Below are positions 1 to 11,897 of a stretch of DNA of 64,000 nt, piece by piece. Where the stretch lies: assembly GCA_900770725.1 (NCBI GenBank), contig CAAGLL010000027.1:18439-82438 (forward strand), read 5' to 3'. The stretch is from an uncultured Succinivibrio sp. (GTDB lineage Bacteria; Pseudomonadota; Gammaproteobacteria; Enterobacterales; Succinivibrionaceae). The translations under genes were made by a program, and so were the position numbers. Each line of letters opens with the position of its first letter. Position 1 is the stretch's first letter. The notes under the pieces are model-generated. The model was not told the origin of the DNA. It searched no databases and saw only the letters and a program-made list of their open reading frames with translations.

Positions 1-172
1 TTTTTCCTCCTGCGCCTTTTGAGGCCTCAGGAGGAGGGAGCCTGGTGATCCGCACCGACGCCGGGGCGTCGATGCCGATCCTCACGCTCTCCCCCTTGAT
101 TTCAAGAACGCGCACGGTGATCCCACCGCCGATCCGGAGGGATTCCCCTTCCCTGCGGGAGATCACCAGCAC
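1..172 (-). CDS. csrA: carbon storage regulator CsrA, 3' end outside window
   Basis: RNA-binding post-transcriptional regulator that binds GGA motifs in mRNA leaders. The frame starts at GTG two bases after the alaS stop and stays open to base 1, giving 57 residues. It begins MLVISRREGES, followed by LRIGGGITVRVLEIKG and VRIGIDAPASVRITR, which follows the CsrA fold from end to end. The RNA-contacting Arg44 is present in VRITR. The segment after it is Pro-rich (LPPPE) where E. coli has HREEI. The position directly downstream of alaS is the usual gammaproteobacterial one, and the 2-base gap suggests cotranscription. The C-terminus cannot be judged here. Confidence 0.9.
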   Translation of the reverse strand, partial: MLVISRREGESLRIGGGITVRVLEIKGESVRIGIDAPASVRITRLPPPEASKGAGGK

Positions 173-174
173 GG

Positions 175-2802
<2,628 letters not shown>

Positions 2803-2851
2803 GATGAGAAATTAACCTAAAAGTTTTGTGACCTTTCACGTCCAAAGGCTG

Positions 2852-2857
2852 ATTATA
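2852..2857 (-). promoter_or_regulatory. likely -10 element for alaS
   Basis: A perfect TATAAT on the minus strand, 50 bases before the alaS ATG and just beyond the recX stop. No good -35 hexamer is visible at 16-18 bases. alaS may therefore have its own promoter in addition to readthrough from recA-recX. Confidence 0.4.
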
Positions 2858-2876
2858 CCTTGCCTGAGGGCGCGGT

Positions 2877-3347
2877 TTAGTCGGACTGGGAAAATTGCTC
2901 GCAGGCCTCGACGCAGGTCTGCGGATCAAAGCCGCGCCGGTAGAGCGCGGCCTTCATCTTCTGCTGGAGCTTGTAGTCGGAAGTGTCGGCCCCGCTGTAG
3001 CGGCGCCTTAGGAAGTCGAGGGCGGCGGCGTCGAAGTCGGCGCCCTCCATGTAGGGTTCGAGCAGATCCGGGTCGAAGCCGCGCTTCTTGGCCTCAAGCC
3101 TGAGCCTCAGCGGCCCCAGGCAGTTGCTGATGCCGTGGCGCACCAGCATTTCGGCAAAGCGCTCGTCGCTCTGCGCGCCCTCGTCCGAGGCGCGCAGGAC
3201 CGCCTGACGCGCCGCCTCGGGGGTGAAGCGCAGCTTGAGCTTGCGAAAGAGCTCGGCCTTCGAGTACTCGCGCCGCCCGAGCAGCCTGATGCAGGCGATG
3301 TAGGCCTTCTCGGACGAGTCATCGGGGGCGCGGGAGACGAAGGCCAC
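2877..3347 (-). CDS. recX: regulatory protein RecX
   Basis: Small helical protein that binds RecA filaments and limits their growth. The 156 residues fit the family and contain three-helix RecX repeats: LLGRREYSKAELFRKLKLRF near the N-terminus, SDERFAEMLVRHGISN in the middle and QQKMKAALYRRGFD at the C-terminus. It starts 9 bases after the recA stop, so the two genes are almost certainly cotranscribed, as in most proteobacteria. Confidence 0.93.
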   Translation of the reverse strand: MAFVSRAPDDSSEKAYIACIRLLGRREYSKAELFRKLKLRFTPEAARQAVLRASDEGAQSDERFAEMLVRHGISNCLGPLRLRLEAKKRGFDPDLLEPYMEGADFDAAALDFLRRRYSGADTSDYKLQQKMKAALYRRGFDPQTCVEACEQFSQSD

Positions 3348-3356
3348 CTACGAGCC

Positions 3357-4592
<1,236 letters not shown>

Positions 4593-4631
4593 GCCTTCAT
4601 TCTCCGATTAAACGATTCATCCGTTGCCGCC

Positions 4632-4637
4632 ATTATA
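4632..4637 (-). promoter_or_regulatory. recA promoter -10 element
   Basis: TATAAT on the minus strand, about 40 bases before the recA ATG. A convincing -35 is missing at normal spacing; TTGCAC lies 20 bases upstream. This suggests dependence on an activator or a non-standard core promoter. Confidence 0.5.
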
Positions 4638-4639
4638 CT

Positions 4640-4680
4640 TAAAATTTAGACTTGATCGTGCAATCTCGCCTAAAATTTAG
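4640..4680. repeat. pair of TAAAATTTAG direct repeats at the recA promoter
   Basis: TAAAATTTAG occurs at 4640-4649 and again at 4671-4680, a period of 31 bases (about three helical turns). Each copy is close to palindromic. The inner copy lies between the possible -35 region and the -10 element, where a repressor would block transcription. This is a candidate operator; the binding protein is unknown. Confidence 0.45.
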
Positions 4681-4830
4681 CGCCTGATTTCAAAATCCTC
4701 GCCGGGGGCAAGCGGAGCGGAATCGAGCATAGCACAGCGAAAATCGCCCTGTTGCGGGTTTTCCACGCCGCGGCGGCGGACATCATGCGTTTGGTAAAAT
4801 GCCATTCCAGCAGATAAGCGAGGCAGCGTG

Positions 4831-7488
4831 ATGGAAACAGGGGATCAGCACAGCAAGGGACAGGACGCCGAGGCGCTCATGGAAGGCTCGACCCCCATGA
4901 TGAAGCAGTACCTGGAGGTCAAGGCCAAGTACCCCGACACCCTGGTCTTCTACCGCCTGGGCGACTTCTACGAGATGTTCTACGACGACGCGGTCAAGGC
5001 ATCGCGCCTCTTGAACCTCACGCTCACCCGCCGCGGCACCAACAACGGCAAGCCGATCCCGCTGGCAGGCGTCCCCTTCCACGCCGTGGACAACTACGTG
5101 GCCCGCCTCATCCGCATGGGCGAGTCGGTCGTCATCTGCGAGCAGAACGAGGAGCCCGGCAAGGGCAAGGTCAAGATCTTCACGCGCAAGATCTCCCGCA
5201 TCATCACCCCCGGCACCGCCACCGACGACGGCATCGCCCCCGACCGCGAGGACAACCTCATCGCCTGCGTCTGCCGCGGCAAGGCCTACTACGGGCTGGC
5301 CGCGCTCTCGCTGGGCTCCGGGCGCTTCACCACCACCATCGCCGCAACCGGGCGCGAGGTCAGGCTCTTCCTCGATCGCGCCAGCCCCGCCGAGGTGGTC
5401 TGCCCCGAGGAGTTTAAGGAGGATGATCTCTTCGAGGGGATCGCAAGCCGCAAGCGCATCCCGGCCTGGAACTTCGAGCCTGCCACGTGCTACAGGCTCT
5501 TGTGCTCGCAGTTTGGCACCCAGAGCCTCTTCGGGTTTGGCGTCGAGGATCTCGAGGACGGGATCTGCGCCGCAGGCGCCCTGCTCGCCTATGTGAAGAC
5601 CACCCAGTCGGGGCCCATGGCCCATGTCCGCTCGCTGCGCCGCGACGACAGCGGCTCGTGCGTGCTCTTAGACCGCACCGCCCAGCGCAACCTCGAGCTC
5701 TTCGAGAACCTGCGCGGCGGCAGCGAGGGGACGCTGGTCTCGGTGCTCGACCGCTGCGCGACCGCTATGGGCTCGCGCGCCCTGCGCCGCATGATCGCGC
5801 AGCCCTTGCGCAACAGCGACGAGGCCAACGCCAGGCTCGACATAGTGGGCGCGCTTATCGAGGCTGGATTGGGAAAGCTGCCCTCCCTCCTGGCCGAGGC
5901 CGGGGATCTCGAGCGCGTCGGCGCCCGCATCGGGCTAGGCACCTCAAGGCCCAAGGACATGATGGTGCTGCGCTCGGCGCTCGCCGCCGCCCCGCAGATC
6001 AAGGCCGAGCTCGAGGCCGCTGGCGCGGAGGCGCTCAAGGGGGCCGCCGAGGGGATAGTCCCGCTCCCCGACGTGCTCGATCTATTAAATCGCGCCATCG
6101 CCGAGGTGCCATCGACCTTCATCCGCGACGGCGGGGTCATCGCCGACGGGTACAGCGAGGAGCTCGACTCGCTGCGCGCATTGATGTCAGGAAGCGGCGA
6201 CATGCTCGCCAAGCTTGAGGCAAAGGAGCGCGAGGAGACCGGGATCCAGGCCTTGCGCGTAGGCTTCAACTCGGTCTCGGGCTACTACATCGAGATGCCG
6301 AGGTCCCAGGGCGCCAACGCCCCGGAGCGCTACCACCGCAAGCAGACCCTGAAGAACGTCGAGCGCTACACCACCCCCGAGCTGCGCGAGCTTGAGGAAA
6401 AGGCGCTCAACGCCAAGGAGCGCTCGCTCGAGCTTGAAAAGGAGCTCTACGACGATCTGCTCGTAAAGCTGCGCGGGAGGCTCGAGGGGATCACCGCGCT
6501 CGCCTCCGCGCTCTCCAACATAGACGCGCTCGCGTCATTTGCGGCAGTCTCCGACGAGCACGGCTACGTGCGCCCGGAGCTCTCCTCTGGATCCGAGATA
6601 GAGATCCGCGAGGGCCGCCACCCGGTCATCGAGACACTGACCTCAAGGCCCTTCGTCTCAAACAGCCTTTCGATGGGGCAGAAGCGCCTTGCCGTGATCA
6701 CCGGCCCCAACATGGGCGGCAAGTCCACCTTCATGCGCCAGGCCGCGATCATCTGCATCATGGCCAAGGCCGGCTGCTTCGTCCCCGCCGCCGCGGCGCG
6801 CATCGGCGACATCGACAGGATCTTCACGAGGATCGGGGCCTCTGACGATCTGGTCTCAGGCAGGTCCACCTTCATGGTCGAGATGGAGGAGGCTGCGGCC
6901 ATCCTCAACAACGCCACCCAGAAGTCGCTCGTGATCATGGACGAGATCGGGCGCGGCACCAGCGCGGTCGAGGGCGAGGCCCTCGCGCAAGCCATCGCCT
7001 GCTACCTGGTCGAGCGCTCGCGCTGCATCGCGCTCTTCTCGACCCACTACGCGGGGATCTCGGATCTCTCAAAGGCCCGCCCCGACGTGCTGAGCCTGTG
7101 CTTCAAGGCCGAGGAGTCCGGCGGTCGCATCGTCTTCCTCTACCACGCAAGCGAGGGCAGCCAGCAGTACTCCTACGCCCTGGAGGTGGCAAAGCTTGCA
7201 GGGCTCCCGGGCGAGGCGCTCGCCTGGGCCCGCGCTCAGATCGGAAGCCGCGGCAGGCAGCCATCTGCCGCGCAGCAGGGAACGCAAACCCAGGAGGTCG
7301 CGGCTGCAGCGGATGCAGGAGAAGCCGCGGCCGTGCAGGTGCCCCCGGCGAAGGTGGTTGAGAAGCTCATGAAGCCCAAGGCCTTTTGCGAACTCTTGGG
7401 AGAGGACGTCAACTCGATGACCCCGCTTCAGGCCTTGAACGAGCTCTCGCGCCTCCATGACTTGGCGCGCTCCGAGGACGGCGAATAA
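4831..7488 (+). CDS. mutS: DNA mismatch repair protein MutS
   Basis: Recognises mismatches and small loops and recruits MutL. The mismatch-binding Phe-X-Glu is in GDFYEMFYDD near residue 45. The C-terminal ATPase has Walker A GPNMGGKST and Walker B LVIMDEIGRGTS, followed by FSTHY. At 885 residues the length is normal. I chose the ATG at 4831 because a GAGG motif lies 7 bases before it; an in-frame GTG directly precedes it at 4828. It is transcribed away from recA and ends at a strong hairpin shared with the converging rpoS. Confidence 0.97.
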   Translation: METGDQHSKGQDAEALMEGSTPMMKQYLEVKAKYPDTLVFYRLGDFYEMFYDDAVKASRLLNLTLTRRGTNNGKPIPLAGVPFHAVDNYVARLIRMGESVVICEQNEEPGKGKVKIFTRKISRIITPGTATDDGIAPDREDNLIACVCRGKAYYGLAALSLGSGRFTTTIAATGREVRLFLDRASPAEVVCPEEFKEDDLFEGIASRKRIPAWNFEPATCYRLLCSQFGTQSLFGFGVEDLEDGICAAGALLAYVKTTQSGPMAHVRSLRRDDSGSCVLLDRTAQRNLELFENLRGGSEGTLVSVLDRCATAMGSRALRRMIAQPLRNSDEANARLDIVGALIEAGLGKLPSLLAEAGDLERVGARIGLGTSRPKDMMVLRSALAAAPQIKAELEAAGAEALKGAAEGIVPLPDVLDLLNRAIAEVPSTFIRDGGVIADGYSEELDSLRALMSGSGDMLAKLEAKEREETGIQALRVGFNSVSGYYIEMPRSQGANAPERYHRKQTLKNVERYTTPELRELEEKALNAKERSLELEKELYDDLLVKLRGRLEGITALASALSNIDALASFAAVSDEHGYVRPELSSGSEIEIREGRHPVIETLTSRPFVSNSLSMGQKRLAVITGPNMGGKSTFMRQAAIICIMAKAGCFVPAAAARIGDIDRIFTRIGASDDLVSGRSTFMVEMEEAAAILNNATQKSLVIMDEIGRGTSAVEGEALAQAIACYLVERSRCIALFSTHYAGISDLSKARPDVLSLCFKAEESGGRIVFLYHASEGSQQYSYALEVAKLAGLPGEALAWARAQIGSRGRQPSAAQQGTQTQEVAAAADAGEAAAVQVPPAKVVEKLMKPKAFCELLGEDVNSMTPLQALNELSRLHDLARSEDGE

Positions 7489-7547
7489 GATGCAAGCCAA
7501 GGCTGCCATGGGCATCTTAGGTTCAATCTGAAGTTTTCTTTGAGTGG

Positions 7548-7578
7548 ATCCCCCGGGGCGGACGCCCCGGGGGATTTT
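7548..7578 (+). terminator. intrinsic terminator between mutS and rpoS
   Basis: A perfect 13-bp inverted repeat (ATCCCCCGGGGCG with its complement at 7563-7575) with a 2-base centre, followed by TTTT on the plus strand. It lies between the converging mutS and rpoS genes and may act on both; the T-run favours mutS. Confidence 0.75.
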
Positions 7579-7580
7579 CG

Positions 7581-8546
7581 TCAGTGGTCGCTGTCGTCCG
7601 AGAGGGCGGAGGCGTCGATGCCGTTCTCCTCGCACAGCTTGCGGAGGTTCCTTAAGATCTCGTTTTGGATCTGGCGCACGCGCTCGCGGGTCAGGTTGAT
7701 CTTCGCGCCGACGTCCTCGAGGGTCATGACCTCGGCCCCGCCAAGCCCGAAGCGGTTGAGCACCACCAGGCGCTGCTTCTCGTCAAGCCCCCGGAACCAC
7801 TTCCTGATGATCGAGACGAGCTCGTGGCGGTCCATCGACTTCGTGGGGGTCGCGATCGAGTTGTCAGGCAGGATGTCCATGATCGACATCTCGCGGTCGT
7901 CGTCCCCTCCGTAGAGGGTGTTCGAGACCTGGGTCGTGCCGTCTGAGAGCTGCATGAGCTTGCGCACGTGGCTTGAATCCTTGTTCGCCGCCTTGGCGAT
8001 CTGCCCCACCGAGATGTCGTCGGTCTGCAGCTCGTCGGCCAGGCGCTTGCGGATGCGCTTGTAGGAGTTGATCTCCTTGACGATGTGCACGGGCAGCCTG
8101 ATCATGCGCGACTGGCTGATGATCGCCTGCTCGATGCTCTGGCGGATCCACCATGTCGCGTAGGTCGAGAACCGAAAGCCGCGGTCGGGATCGAACTTCT
8201 CGACTGCGTGGATCAGCCCGAGGTTGCCCTCCTCGATGAGATCGAGCATCGGCACGCCGCGCATGCGGTAGTCCTTGCAGATGTTGACCACCAGCCTCAA
8301 GTTCGAGGTGATCATGGTGTCGATGGCCTTGCGGTCGTTCTGGCGCGCCTTGCGGCCGATCTCTATCTCCTGCTCCGGCGTGAGCAGCGGATATTTGCGG
8401 ATCGAGCTGAAGTAGGCCGACAGCAGGTCATCGCCGCCACCTTTTCCGCGCCCGGATCCCCGGTTTTCTTCCGCGCCTTCCCCGTCCTGCACTTCCTCGG
8501 CAGACGGATCCTCCACAGGCTCGGGCGGACGCTTGTATTTCTTCAT
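7581..8546 (-). CDS. rpoS: RNA polymerase sigma factor RpoS
   Basis: Stationary-phase and general-stress sigma factor. The 321 residues hold an acidic N-terminal stretch, region 1.2 (LLSAYFSSIRKYPLLTPEQE), region 2 (NLRLVVNICKDYRMRGVPML, then FRFSTYATWWIRQSIEQAI), region 3 and region 4 (LEDVGAKINLTRERVRQIQN). Size and neighbours (nlpD upstream, mutS downstream) separate it from RpoD. As in E. coli it may be transcribed mainly from within or upstream of nlpD; the 50-base gap to nlpD is short. Confidence 0.93.
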   Translation of the reverse strand: MKKYKRPPEPVEDPSAEEVQDGEGAEENRGSGRGKGGGDDLLSAYFSSIRKYPLLTPEQEIEIGRKARQNDRKAIDTMITSNLRLVVNICKDYRMRGVPMLDLIEEGNLGLIHAVEKFDPDRGFRFSTYATWWIRQSIEQAIISQSRMIRLPVHIVKEINSYKRIRKRLADELQTDDISVGQIAKAANKDSSHVRKLMQLSDGTTQVSNTLYGGDDDREMSIMDILPDNSIATPTKSMDRHELVSIIRKWFRGLDEKQRLVVLNRFGLGGAEVMTLEDVGAKINLTRERVRQIQNEILRNLRKLCEENGIDASALSDDSDH

Positions 8547-8596
8547 ATTTGTCTGATGTTTTTAATGTAGTTCTTATAATTCAGCGACGCGCCGCT

Positions 8597-9802
8597 TCAG
8601 CGGGGCAGATAGCCCAGCGGGTTGACCGACTTGCCGCGGTACCTGATCTCAAAGTGCAGGTTCACGCGGTCGGAATCGGTGGATCCCATCTTCGCAACGC
8701 TCTGGCCGCGCTTGACCTTCTGGCCCTCGCGCACCAGCAGCGAGTCATTGTGGGCGTACGCCGACAAGTATTCGTTGTCGTGGTTGATGATAACAAGATT
8801 TCCGTATCCGCGCAGGGCGTTGCCGGCATAGACCACCTGGCCGTCGGCCGCCGCCATGACGTTCTGGCCGCGCGAGCCCGCGATGTCGATGCCCTTGTTG
8901 CCGTTCTCGTTGAGGCTGAAGCTGCGGATCACCTTGCCGCTGGCAGGCCACATCCAGGTCACGCCGCCGGCGCTGCGGGTGCGCCCGGCCGTGACTGGCG
9001 TGGTGGCGGCCACGGCCTCGCCCTGCTGGGGCTGGGATGCCTGGCCCTTGTCCTGCTGGGCCTTGCCGCCGCCCTCGACCGTGGTCTGGGTGCCGTTGGG
9101 GCCGCTTACCGTGACCTTGCGCGAGACCACGGTGTCAGTGACGGTGCCCGCCTGGACGCCTGCGACCGGGACCACCTGCTGCTCCGAGCGCGAGGTGGCG
9201 CGGCGGGCGTCAGGATCCTCGATGGTCAGCACCTGCCCAGGCACCAGGCGGTAGGGGGCCTGGAGGTTGTTGACGCGCACTATGGCAGAAGGCGGGATCC
9301 CGGTTGCGCGCGAGACTGAGCTTAAGTTGTCGCCCTGCTTCACGGTGTAGGAGCCGCTCTGGCTTGAGGCGCTCTGGGCGCTGCCGCCGATGTGGATAAT
9401 CTGCCCCGTCTTGATGTTGTAAGGGGGGTCGATGCCGTTGTCCTGGGCCAGCGACTTGTAGTTCTGGCCGTACCTGAAGGCGATCGAGAAGAGCGTGTCG
9501 CCCTGCTGCACCACGTAATCGGTAGCTGAGGCGCTCTGCACGGAAGTCGCATTGCCGCCTGAGGCCTGCTCCTGGAAGGAGCGGTGGACGTTCACCGTGC
9601 GGTTTATGACGCGCGGCCGCGACTGGCGCTGCTGCACCACGGCCTGGCGCTGGGCCATGGGATCGGCCTTGGCGTCCACGACCTGGGCGTTCATGCTGTC
9701 GCCTGAGCAGGCTGAGAGCGAGGCGACCGCGCAGGCGAGCGCCAGCGCGGAGAACTGCGTGAAATTCCTCTTGAAGTTAGAAAACAAGCTTGTAGACGAC
9801 AT
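8597..9802 (-). CDS. nlpD: NlpD, lipoprotein activator of cell-wall amidases
   Basis: Outer-membrane lipoprotein that activates a septal amidase (AmiC in E. coli). The N-terminus is a lipoprotein signal ending LSACSGD, with Cys near residue 28. Two LysM domains follow (YVVQQGDTLFSIAFRYG and YTVKQGDNLSSVSRATG), then a Gln-rich linker and a LytM/M23 domain. The metal ligands of active M23 peptidases are gone: NKGIDI replaces the HxxxD motif and NLHFE replaces HLHFE, as expected of a regulator. The ATG at 9802 is the only start that gives a signal peptide. It overlaps the yqaA gene by 26 bases. Confidence 0.9.
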   Translation of the reverse strand: MSSTSLFSNFKRNFTQFSALALACAVASLSACSGDSMNAQVVDAKADPMAQRQAVVQQRQSRPRVINRTVNVHRSFQEQASGGNATSVQSASATDYVVQQGDTLFSIAFRYGQNYKSLAQDNGIDPPYNIKTGQIIHIGGSAQSASSQSGSYTVKQGDNLSSVSRATGIPPSAIVRVNNLQAPYRLVPGQVLTIEDPDARRATSRSEQQVVPVAGVQAGTVTDTVVSRKVTVSGPNGTQTTVEGGGKAQQDKGQASQPQQGEAVAATTPVTAGRTRSAGGVTWMWPASGKVIRSFSLNENGNKGIDIAGSRGQNVMAAADGQVVYAGNALRGYGNLVIINHDNEYLSAYAHNDSLLVREGQKVKRGQSVAKMGSTDSDRVNLHFEIRYRGKSVNPLGYLPR

Positions 9803-10409
9803 AGAAGAGCACCAGTAGGACGATTGCCCAGCCGATGTAGTCGATGTAGCGGCGGATGGCCTTCTCCATCCTCTCGCCGCCCCACGCAATCACCCCGGCC
9901 TCGAGGTAGAACCTCAGGCCGCGGCCGACTATGGACACCGGCACGAAGAAGAATATCGAGAGCATGCCCGCGCTTCCGGTGCGCGCGACGCTCTCGGCCG
10001 CCATGACGCCGCAGGTGACCGCGATGATCTTGTAGGGGATCGGGGTGAAGGCCCCGATGAAGACCATCAGCACGCCGTAGCGCATGGTGAACCAGCCGCG
10101 CACGGTTTCCATGTTCGCGGTCTGGTGGAAGTACTCGATGAGATCCTTGATCCATGGATCGTAGATGAAATACCCCAGGTAGTAGCCGCAGACGGCGCCG
10201 GCGATGGAGGCCATGACGGTGATGAGCGCATAGCGGTAGGCGCGCTTGGGCGAGGCCAGGCACATCGGGGCGAGCATGACGTCAGGCGGGATCGGCCAGA
10301 ACACCGACTCGCAGAAGCTGTCTGCGACGAGGAACCAGGATGCCTTGGGGTGCTTTGCAAGCTTAATGCAAAGCTCGTAGATGTACGAAAAGAAACTTAA
10401 TGCCTTCAT
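9777..10409 (-). CDS. yqaA: YqaA-like DedA/SNARE-associated membrane protein
   Basis: Integral membrane protein of 210 residues, related to the DedA superfamily. There are four to five hydrophobic segments. Family-like motifs are FLVADSFCESVFWPIPPDVM, GYYLGYFIYDPW and IGAFTPIPYKIIAVTCGVMA. The ATG at 10409 avoids a long overlap with ispF. The role is probably envelope lipid or membrane homeostasis, known only at family level. In Vibrio and Shewanella a similar gene also lies just upstream of nlpD-rpoS. Confidence 0.8.
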   Translation of the reverse strand: MKALSFFSYIYELCIKLAKHPKASWFLVADSFCESVFWPIPPDVMLAPMCLASPKRAYRYALITVMASIAGAVCGYYLGYFIYDPWIKDLIEYFHQTANMETVRGWFTMRYGVLMVFIGAFTPIPYKIIAVTCGVMAAESVARTGSAGMLSIFFFVPVSIVGRGLRFYLEAGVIAWGGERMEKAIRRYIDYIGWAIVLLVLFYVVYKLVF

Positions 10410-10435
10410 GGGATTGTACCGGACAGGTGATGGGT

Positions 10436-10918
10436 TCAGGCACCCTCGAGCAGGCAGACCGCCTCGCAGGCGATGCCCTCGGAGCGCCCGGTGAAGCCGA
10501 GCTTCTCGGTGGTGGTCGCCTTGACGCTCACGCATGAGGCATCGATTCCGAGGTCGGAGGCGATGTTGCGCCTCATCTCCTCCTCATAGGGGGCCATCTT
10601 GGGAACCTGCGCGATTATCGTCATGTCGGCGTTAGAAACGCGCCAGCCTGCAGCCTTGATCCTCGAGGCGACGTCGCGCAGGAGCTCGCGGCTGTCGATG
10701 CCGAGGAAGCGGTCGTCGCTGTCCGGATAGAGGTGGCCGATGTCGCCCATGGCCAGGGCGCCCAAGATCGCATCGCACAGCGCGTGCAGCAGCACGTCGC
10801 CGTCCGAGTGCGCGACGAGGCAGTGCTCCGAAGGCACCTTGGCCCCGCCGATCACAATGGGCCCAGCCCCCGTGCCGAAGCGGTGGACGTCAAAGCCGTG
10901 GCCGATCCTCATCTTCAT
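10436..10918 (-). CDS. ispF: 2-C-methyl-D-erythritol 2,4-cyclodiphosphate synthase
   Basis: Fifth step of the MEP isoprenoid pathway, releasing CMP. The metal ligands are in GHGFDVHRFG at the N-terminus and in HSDGDVLLHALCDAILGA. The closing segment KATTTEKLGFTGRSEGIACE is also typical. The 160 residues match the family. Its ATG overlaps the ispD stop by four bases, so the two consecutive-pathway enzymes are translationally coupled. Confidence 0.96.
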   Translation of the reverse strand: MKMRIGHGFDVHRFGTGAGPIVIGGAKVPSEHCLVAHSDGDVLLHALCDAILGALAMGDIGHLYPDSDDRFLGIDSRELLRDVASRIKAAGWRVSNADMTIIAQVPKMAPYEEEMRRNIASDLGIDASCVSVKATTTEKLGFTGRSEGIACEAVCLLEGA

Positions 10919-11592
10919 GTCATGTCTCCCACAAGGGCCTCCGCCAGGGCGAGATCCTGCGGAAGGGTGATCTTGAAATCGGGGTTCAAGGCCTCGACGA
11001 GGCGCGGGCGGTAGCCCGCCGCCTCCATGGCCGACGCGTCGTCGGTGATCTCAAGGCCGCGCGCACGGGCCTCATCGAGGGCCTTCAAGAGCAGATCCGT
11101 CCTGAAGACCTGGGGCGTGAGCGCGCGCCACAGCGCCTTGCGCGGCACCGTGCGCAGGCAGCGCCCGTCATCCTCGAGCTTGACCGTGTCGGCCATGCGC
11201 TGCGCGAGGATCGCCCCGTCGTCGTCCCTGGTGCCCGCATCGAGCACGCGCTTGAGGTCTTCATCTGCAAGCAGCGGCCTTGCCGCGTCGTGGACCAGGA
11301 CATAGGGCGCCTTGCAGCGCCTGAGCCCCGCGATGACGCTCTCAAAGCGCTCGGAGCCGCCTTCGCAGGCCTCGACCCTGGGGTCGGAGGCGATGGGCAG
11401 GGATGCGAAATAGCCGTCATCCCTGCTGATGGGGATTATGACCTTGCGCACCTTGGGGCATTTCAGGAAGATCCGCGCCGTGCGCTCGAGCACGGGGATC
11501 CCCCCGAGCTTCAAGTACTGCTTGGGCACGGCGCCGCCCATGCGGCGCCCCACCCCGGCTGCGGGGATGACTGCGTCGGCTATCGGCTGCAT
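10915..11592 (-). CDS. ispD: 2-C-methyl-D-erythritol 4-phosphate cytidylyltransferase
   Basis: Third step of the MEP pathway, joining CTP to methylerythritol phosphate. The N-terminus carries the nucleotidyltransferase signature VIPAAGVGRRMGGAVPKQYL. VLVHDAARPLL and the C-terminal TDDASAMEAAGY match the active-site and dimer-arm regions. At 225 residues the size is standard. I set the start at 11592, two bases after the ftsB stop. The substrate CTP is made by the nearby pyrG product. Confidence 0.95.
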   Translation of the reverse strand: MQPIADAVIPAAGVGRRMGGAVPKQYLKLGGIPVLERTARIFLKCPKVRKVIIPISRDDGYFASLPIASDPRVEACEGGSERFESVIAGLRRCKAPYVLVHDAARPLLADEDLKRVLDAGTRDDDGAILAQRMADTVKLEDDGRCLRTVPRKALWRALTPQVFRTDLLLKALDEARARGLEITDDASAMEAAGYRPRLVEALNPDFKITLPQDLALAEALVGDMT

Positions 11593-11594
11593 TC

Positions 11595-11885
11595 TCACCT
11601 GGCGGAGCTGCGGTCTGGCTCGATGACCCTGTAGAAGGTCTCGTCGGGCTTGATCATCCCGAGATCGTTGCGCGCCAGCTCCTCGAGCGTGAGGTTGCCC
11701 TGCTGGAGGTCCTCGATCTCGTCCTCGAGGGCCTGGTTGCGCATCGTCAGCTTGTCTGACTTCGCCTTGGCCTCCGCCACCTGGACGGCGACGTTCTGGT
11801 ACTGGAGGAAGCCGTTGCGGCCTCCCCACATGTCATAGGCCAGGAAGGCGATGGCGCCGGCGAGCACAATCCCTAAAAGACGCAT
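11595..11885 (-). CDS. ftsB: cell division protein FtsB
   Basis: Bitopic divisome protein acting with FtsL and FtsQ. It has 96 residues: one membrane helix (LLGIVLAGAIAFLAYDMWGG), then a coiled coil (VAEAKAKSDKLTMRNQALED) and the conserved LTLEELARNDLGMIKPDET. It lies between pyrG and ispD, a common gammaproteobacterial arrangement (E. coli has ftsB-ispD-ispF). Confidence 0.92.
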   Translation of the reverse strand: MRLLGIVLAGAIAFLAYDMWGGRNGFLQYQNVAVQVAEAKAKSDKLTMRNQALEDEIEDLQQGNLTLEELARNDLGMIKPDETFYRVIEPDRSSAR

Positions 11886-11897
11886 CCCACCCTGTCC

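Noticed and set aside
4593..4830. LexA box at recA
   Set aside because: I looked for CTGT-N8-ACAG and close variants on both strands and saw none; CTGTTGCGG near 4750 has no partner half-site.
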